NCBI GenBank assembly: GCA_037349105.1
Contig: JAYJMM010000080.1
Span: 496,001-560,000, forward strand
Reading direction: 5' to 3'
Length of the DNA stretch: 64,000 nt
Source: Limnomonas spitsbergensis
Taxonomy: Eukaryota > Chlorophyta > Chlorophyceae > Chlamydomonadales
In this document: positions 37,401-45,900 of the stretch, one piece after another
Numbering within the stretch: the stretch's first letter is position 1
Layout: each line of letters begins with the position of its first letter
Notes under the pieces: model-generated
Told to the model about the DNA's origin: nothing
What the model saw: the letters and a program-made list of their open reading frames with translations, nothing else
Database searches by the model: none
Position numbers and translations under genes: made by a program

Positions 37401-39921
37401 TCTTCCCTCTCCCCCCCTGGACCGCCCTCCCCTCTAGTCCCACCCCCCCTCACCGTCCACTCCTCTGGCACATAGTCCTTCCCTCTCCCCCCCTGGACCG
37501 CCCTCCCCTCTAGTCCCACCCCCCCTCACCGTCCACTCCTCTGGCACATAGTCCTTCCCTCTCCCCCCCTGCACCGCCCACCCCTCTAGTCCCACCCCCC
37601 CCTCAACGTCCACTCCTCTAGCACATAGTTCTTCCCTCTCCCCCCCTGGACCGCCCTCCCCTCTAGTCCCACCCCCCCTCACCGTCCACTCCTCTGGCAC
37701 ATGGTCCTTCCCTCTCCCCCCCTGGACCGCCCACCCCTCTAGTCCCACCCCCCCTCACCGTCCACTCCTCTGGCACATGGTCCTTCCCTCTACCCCCCTG
37801 CACCGCCCACCCCTCTAGTCCCACCCCCCCTCACCGTCCACTCCTCTAGCACATAGTTCTTCCCTCTCCCCCCCTGGACCGCCATCCCCTCTAGTCCTCC
37901 TCCCCCTCACCGTCCACTCCTCTGGCACATGGTCCTTCCCTCTCCCCCCTGGACAGCCCTCCCCTCTAGTCCCCCTCCCCCTCACCGTCCACTCCTCTGG
38001 CACATGGTCCTTCCCTCTCCCCCCCTGGACCGCCCTCCCCTCTAGTCCCCCTCCGCCTCACCGTCCGCTCCTCTGGCACATGGTTCTTCCCTCTCCCCCC
38101 TGGACCGCCCACCCCTCGCGGAATATTAATAAGATTCCTCCGTATAATCAGAATATTGTTTTCAATTTCCCCCCCCATAGGGGGGGTTCTTGGGCCCCCA
38201 AGCCGTAAGGGGTTTTTTGCACGGTCTGCTGGGTAAATCTTTCTGATAAGATTACCCTGCATGTTTTGCTTAATCTTAGGGGGTCTTTCTCGGGACCCCT
38301 TTGCAAGACTGGGCCAAGCAGACCTGCCCCCCCCCCCCCTCACTGTCCACTCCTCTAGCACGTAGTCCTTCCCTCTCCCCCTTTGCACCGCCCACCCCTC
38401 TAGTCCCACCCCCCTCACCGTCCACTCCTCTAGCACATGGTCCAGCATCATCTTGCCCAAATCTACTGGATCCGAAGCTGCCATGCGGGATAGTACAAGC
38501 TCACGGAACTCCTGCAGGGAGGACGCATGGCAGGGGAAGGGTTTGCCTAGTAACGCATGGTGTTGCGTGGAGGGAAAGGGGTTGCATGGTAACGCATGGA
38601 GCTGCATGGGGACACATGAGAGGCAGAGCACTGACATGAGGTAGGATGGGTGAGGCAGGATTTGCATGGGGTCTTGCGGAGAAGCATCAATGTGACAAGG
38701 TTTCCAGAGGATGCATGAAGTCGCATGGGAGAAACAAGCCTTCGTCAGGAACCAAATAGGGAAAGTTGGAGCAGGGACACACACACACGCCTCCTTTCCC
38801 AAGAGGAGGAAGACACATGCCAATACTGGGAAATACCGTACATATAAGATTTGTATGGCATGCCATCATGAGTTCCTGGACTATATCACTGCAACGGACC
38901 ATTTATAAAAAGGGTTGAGGAACCATGTAAAATTGTAAAGGATACCAATATCTTCCCGCGCGAGAGAGAGACGGAGGAGTAAGTGCAATGTCCTTCAAAA
39001 CTAAATATAAGAAGGAATGTATATGTCAATGTGCTTTGCCTCCCCTCCCCTGTGACGTAGATGTGCCGTGCCTCCCCTCATAATAAATGTTGCTTGGGGG
39101 TGAGGGATGCATTGAAATATACTGGTTATCGATCGTTGACGGCAATGTTCAGTCAAATATTAAGGGTTAGGGTCGAATACTTGCCCTGGTGGCAAAGGGT
39201 TCCTGATCAAAGAAAATATATGCCATTGATTACGGTAAGGAAAGACAATTCAAATCTACGGTGCCAGCACACAGAACAAAAATGCGGGGTGCCAGGAAAT
39301 AGATAGTGTACAAGCTGACTGCGCGCACCTGTATCCCCGGCTGATTGCCTGATAACAGGATCCGGCCGACCGCATTCCTCCGCAGGTGCGCTAGCTGCTG
39401 CGGCGCCAGCAACAGCGGCTCGGGCCCCGCTTCAACAGCAGCGCCATGCGCATGGGTCACAACCGGCGGCGCTGGCCGCATGTCAGGAGGCAGAGCCGAG
39501 GACCCCCTAGGTACATGGCGGGCTGCGGTACCTGACAGCCAGCTCAACTGTGGGACAGGCAGGCCAGAGGAAGCTGCCGACACGCCTGCACCGCCACCGT
39601 GTGGGGCAGCAGCGGCTGCAAGGCCGGGCGGCCGACGGCCGCCAACCGCCGCCGGCACCACGGCGGCGGCGGCGGTGGGGCCGGTGGCCGGCTCTGGCCG
39701 CACCCCATTGGTTGCTGGCGGGGGTGGGGGAGGTGGGGGAGGTGGAGTAGCGGCCCTACCTGGGGGAGGGGCAGCTGGTCCAAGAGGGGGTGGACGGGGA
39801 GGTGCCACAGGCGGGGTGGCCTGCCTCACAGGAGGCTGCCACTGCTGCTGCTGCTGCTGCTGCGAGGGTGGATACTGTTGCTGCTGCTGCTGGTGTTGTT
39901 GTTGCTGCTGTTGTTGCTGCC

Positions 39922-39994
<73 letters not shown>

Positions 39995-42900
39995 ATGAAT
40001 CTCTTGCTGCTGCTGCTGTTGTTGATGCTGTTGTTGCTGCAGGGGCATCGAGCGCTCAGGCCGTGCTCCACAACTCATCTCCTGAACCCAAGGGGGAGGG
40101 CTGGGTGTGCTCTGAGGCCGCTGTGGAGGAGGTGGCGCCGGCGGCGGCGCCGGGGGTGCCACGGGCACTGCTGCCACCGCCGCTGCTGCGGCTGTGGCTG
40201 CGGGGCCCGCTAGGTGCGCATACACGAGTGTTGCGGGTATTGCGTGAGGCATGTTGATCATGTTGTGCATCACCACGTCGGCCAGTGCAGGCACAGGGAC
40301 ATTGCTCATGAAGGCGGTCAGCATGGCCTTGTCGCCAGCAGAAAGGATGGCACTCAGAAGCTGCAGGAGCTGTAACAGGAGGGTAGTGGGTGGGAGGGAG
40401 GGACGGGGGGGGCTTAGAAGGTGCAGGAGCTGCAATAGATGTACAGGGGACAAGAGGGAGGGTGGGGGGGCTCAGAAGCTGCAGGAGCTGAAACAGTTAG
40501 GTAGCAAATAGGAGGAGAGGGGGGGGGCTTAAAATTTGCAGGAGCTGCAACAAATAGGCAGCAGACGGGAGGAGTGGGGAATGGGGCTAAACAATAGCCT
40601 GAGCTGCAACAAATAGTCAGCGGGCATGATTAGGCTCAAAAGTTGCACAAGCTGCAGCAGATAGACAGACAGCAGACGGGGTCAGGGGGAGGTAAAGGGG
40701 GGTGTTGGGTTTGGGGCTCAGGGCTCTGGCATCTAGGATGGGTGACGGGTCATTGAGTCCTACGGGCTTCAGCACAAAACAGCGGCTATGAATCAGCTGA
40801 CTATACACCCAAGGGAATGCAAACCCTGGCATGGCCAACAAGGAAACCAGGGCATGCTGTTTGAGTGTGGGGGAGGGGAATCACAGGAGCGCGTGGGGGA
40901 GGGAGCAGCCATCCTTTTTGACAGGGGGGCAACAAATACCTAGCAAGGAAGCGTGTCAATTGTACGGTAGGAAATGTACGTGTACGACCAACAAAATGGA
41001 AAGCATCGAAACTGCACAAAATATGTTCATTCGTCCTGTAAAAGGGAAGCATCACAGCCATACAAGCAATTTCGAAATTGTGGGTCCTATCCGAGCTACT
41101 GGTACACCCGTCTGTGTACCTTATATGCCGCGCATACGCCGGGCATGCCGCACATGCCTTGCATACAGGATGTACATCAAACGTAGCTCTGGACCATACG
41201 GTATGAACAAGACCTGTTCATACTACAAAATGCAAAACCACAACCAGCTTGGACCTCGACCCCTTCTCCCCCCATCACCCCCACCCACATCCACGAGACC
41301 CTCCCCACCACCCTCATCCTAACCTCACACACACACACCTTGAACCCTCCGCCGAACACACACAAAAACACACACACACAACGGCGACCAGACACACACA
41401 CCTGCGCTAGGTCCTCGGGGCTGGTCTGTGCAGGCTGAGGGGGTGCATCCTCCGCCTTGACACCACCGTTGGCAGCCGCCGCCGGCCCCCCCATCCCGCT
41501 GCCCGAAGCGGCAGCTGCGGGCGGGCCGGCGTCGCTGCGGTGCCTCTTGTGGGCCGCTGCGTCCGCAATCGCACCGCCGGCGGAGTTTGAGTCCTCCCTA
41601 GACCGGCCCTTGGTAGCCCTGGAAGGAGGGACATTCGACATCTTCAGTTTTGTGGGTTAAGGGCACAGACGTGTTGGCCATCGTGTTGTGCATCCCACTG
41701 GAGTGTGTTCCCCATTGGGATGTAGTGAAGGGTGGACTGTTCCCTTGGCTCACCCTGCTAACGGGCCTGGGACGTTGAAACCAAACGAGGGCTTGTTGCA
41801 CTCCTGATGCTCGAGTCTTTAACCATTGAATCCCACTCGCCCTTCTTGTACTCCTAGATCCACGCTTGTGCTCCTGGACCCTCATCCCAACTCCTCATTT
41901 GTTCTCCTTCACCTTCACCTTCACACCTCAACCGTATTATCCTTGGTACTTCTTGTCCCTCAACCGTCACAAGTCCGCCTCACTCTCGACCCACACTGGT
42001 TAAAACTTCTACACCCTGAAGTCCTCAAACCACACACCACATACTCCTCAACCCCAACCCCTCACAAGCTCTGTGTTACTCCTCTTATTCATTGACTGAT
42101 TAGTTCACCTTAGACTCCTGGTTCCCTAAACCTACAACCCTGACTTGTTTCTCCCAACATGCAACCTGCCCCCCAAACATGTTTGTCGCACCCCCCTGCA
42201 CCCTCCACCCTCACTTGTTCTCCTTGTACTCCTGTCGCTGGATGTACTTTATGGAGCTCTCAGCCGCGTCATGGGCACCCATCAAATTCAGTGCCTCCAC
42301 GATGCGCTCGCGCCAGGGCAGGCTGTGGAGGAGTAATAATGAGTGGCCAGGAATGAGAAGAGTGAGACGTAGTGGGAAGAGTGTGAACAGAGGGAGAGTA
42401 TGACATGTATCAATCAAGTTCAGTGCCGCCACGATGCGCTCGTGCCAGGACAGGCTGTGGAGAAGTAATATGGAGTGAGACGAGTGAGAACAGAGGAAAA
42501 GGATGACAGGTGTCAATCAAGTTCAGTGCCTCCAAAATGCACTCGCACCAGGGCAGGCGATGAAGGAGTAATAATGAGTGGCCGGGAATGAGAAGAGTGA
42601 GGAGTATGGAATATGGAGTGAGGTGTCAATCAAGTCCAGTGCCTCCAAAACGCACCAGGGCAGACGAGGGGGAAATGAAGAGGCGTGGGGAGTGTGAGCG
42701 AGAAAGAGGAACGACAATGAAAGTGCGCATGGCTCAACACCATCATGGTCCTTCCCTCCTTTCTCTACCTGGTATCAGTCTGGCTGAGTATGATGGAGGT
42801 GAGGGCCAGGCACAGCACACCACCCAGTCCTGGCTCCCCCACCAACTAAACAATCCCACCTGGTGTCAGTCCGGCTGCGCATAATAGAGGTCAGAGCCAG

Positions 42901-45900
42901 GCGCAACGTGTTGCCCACAGACACCTCCCCGCCCCGCATGGGAACCGACTCCTCACAGCCGGTAGCGCGGTACCCGCCCTGGCAGCAGGTTGTGTGAAGC
43001 AAGTGTGAAAACAGCATGAACACTGTGTGAACAGTGTGAATAGGGTTTGGAGAAGGCTGGTACTTATTTCAGAGTTTGACGTCATGGTCCAACAGGGGCA
43101 TAACCTATATCGTGCAAAGGGCAAAGAGTGCTCAGCGTCTGATGCAACCGGGGTTGTCAGGGTTCATCGAGCTTGGAGTTATCAGGGTTCGTGACGTTTA
43201 GGGGGGTAACAGGTGAATCATGGCCGAAGCGTTTGGCTGGCTTATCGGGCAATATGGGGGATTACGGGTTGATCAGGGCCATCGGAGGGTTACGGAAAAT
43301 CAGTTGTATGTCGGGGGGGGCTTTGGATGGGGCAGGGCACATTATTGGCTTGAATGTGTAGAGTAGACATTAGACATTAGACATGGATTACCTCTGCCTA
43401 CACCTGTCACCCAACCTCCCTGCAGCTGCCCCACTCACTCGCAGCTCCTACCCCCCCCCCCACCCATTGCCGCTGCTACCCCCCCGCTCCCCTCCCGCTC
43501 TCCCCCCTTATTAAATCTGACGATGCTTTAACAAACACACGGATCACACTCCACACTCCACACCTCCCCACACGCTACATCCCACACCCCTCGCCATACT
43601 CCATGCAAGCTGCCTCACACCTCCTTGGGCAGCAGTATGAACACAGGCAACAGACGCACACACACCACACACCTCTTTTGCCAGCAGTATGAGTACCGGC
43701 AGCAGGCGCCCCAGCAGCCCCGGTCGCTGCACGCCCACCGCCGCCAACGCCTTGAGCAGTACGATCAGCAGCGGTGTGCCAGCAGCTGCCGCGGCCCCTC
43801 CCTGACTCCCCTGCCCCTGCTGCTGCTGCTGGCGCAGCATATCCAGCAGCGCCCGCAGCTGCACATCGGCCTCCTGCGCCAGGGCAGCAGCGCTGGGCAG
43901 TTTGACAGGCCCAGTGTGCGTTGCGCTACCTGAGAGGGTGGGATGTGGAGGGCAGGGAGAGGAAATGTCAGTGCGAGGGGCGTGGAGTGGGATAGTTTGA
44001 ACAGTGCGTGGAAGTGAGAAGAATAGCTTTTAATCAGTGCCATCCCACCCCCTGCTCCCCGTCCCAGCCCCCTGCCAGCCCCTCCCCTGGCCCATTTACA
44101 CCCTGCACCCGCTCCGCAATTGACAGTGGTGACGCAGTGCCTGCCGTGAACATGTGCACCATGCGCTCCCGTAGCTGTTGCCCCCTGTCAGCCCTACCAC
44201 ACTCAAGCTCTAGCCCTAACCCGCCCCGTACCTGGCAGAGGTGGCGCGGTGTCTGCCGTGAACATGAGCACCATGCTCTCTCTAAGCTTAGTCCCCGCCA
44301 CGCGCACACTGTCATTCCGATGCTGCTGCGCGGCCAGGGCAGCGTCAGAGGCCAGCTTCTGGGCAGCTGCCATCAGGGCCTGCCGATCAGGGCTGGTCGG
44401 CTGGGGTAGGGGCAGGCGAGCAGTGGAAGCAGGGAGTGTGTTAAGTGGAAGACTTGGTGATGACCATGCGCACATTCCCAAACCCGAACCCTGGGCACAG
44501 TCCATGCCATGCGCACAGAACATCCATGCTCATGTCATGCACGCTCCAAGGCCTGCGCTGCTGCACCATGCCATAAGTCATGCATCCTGCGAGGATGAAC
44601 CAGCTGGCTCTACTTGCCATGCCACGCCCGTGTGTCAGCCCCCGCTCGTCATGCAGTGTGTGCACATGCCACATACCATGCCCACCAGCCATGCACCATG
44701 CATCATGCCACATGCCTACCAACCATGCACCATGAACCATGAACCATCTCTATCAGCCATGCACAACGGGCCATGCGCTTCGCACCCATGCACCAAGCGC
44801 CAAGCACACCAAGCATGCACCATGCGCCATGCATTTCACACACATGCACCATGCTCCCATGCCCCACCTGTAGTGCTAGCAGCGCCAGCGCAGCCCGAAG
44901 CAGGTGCACGCATGAGAGCACCGCCTGTTTGACCACGCCGGGGGCGCTGTCCTGCAGCAATCCCGACAGCCCACCCGCGGCCAGCTGCAGCACACCCAGC
45001 AGCGGGCAGTGGCAGGCCGCCTCGCCTAGGAACGAGGACAGCCACTTGCGCACTTGCAGCGACGGATCCATCTAAAGAGCATCGCCGAGAAGTGCAGGAA
45101 GGGGGATGGTGGTAAATGAGGCCACTAGCAACGGATCCATCTACAGGACAAGGCCATGAGGAACAGGATAGGGGAGGTGGGAGATGATGCAGGGGGGCTG
45201 GGGGGGAAAGAAAGGGCTATCCAGCTCTCCTGCACCCTCCTATCTCTCCCCCACTCATCCACTCAACCTCCTCCAACACTCACTTCCACACACCTGCATC
45301 AGTACCCACCCCTCCTCATCCGCCCACCCTCCTCCATGCACTCCCATCAACACCCAACCCTCCCACTCATCCACTCACCCTTCTCCCACACCAACTTCCA
45401 CACACCTGCATCACCAACCACTCATCCATTCACCCTCCTCCCACACCAACTTCCACAAACCTGCATCACCACCAGCTCAGGTATGAACTCCAGGGTCAGG
45501 CCAGGTTCCTTGCGCACCACAAGCTCGGTCAACTGGGACAATAAAATGACCTGATGTGGAGGAAGGAGACAGGACGGGTAAAGTGGGGGGCTTGGGGGCA
45601 TAACAGAGGGGGGGTCGGGGGGGGAGGGGGGAGCAGGGCAGGGGGACCTGACGAAAGGGGGTGGATGGGGCCATGAGTGGGATGCTGGCACCTGACAGAA
45701 AGGAGGGGGGCATGAGGGGGGGCACAAGAGCGGAGGGGGAGGAAGGAGGCAATCACACGGCACAGGCCCATCAGAACTTTTGAGAGTGACCCACATTGGG
45801 GGACGGGGGGGTAAGGCGTCTGATGGCTGCCATAAGTGCTGGGTCCTACTGGCCGCGCTGCTATTTGCACTGGAAGCTCTTCTTTTTGAGCTGCCTGGCC

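Noticed and set aside
36602..38003. Minus-strand Gly-rich ORFs (GLEGRAVQGGRGKDYVLEEWT repeats)
   Set aside because: Read-through of the intron-10 minisatellite; the repeated VLEEWT is the copied exon-10 end, not a repeat protein.
39345..40257. Plus-strand poly-Cys, poly-Leu and poly-Ala ORFs
   Set aside because: Antisense shadows of the CAG/CAA tract in symplekin exon 9.
44034..44220. Mutually exclusive alternative of symplekin exon 4
   Set aside because: The copy has lost its donor and its phase does not fit exon 5, so it is a decayed duplicate.
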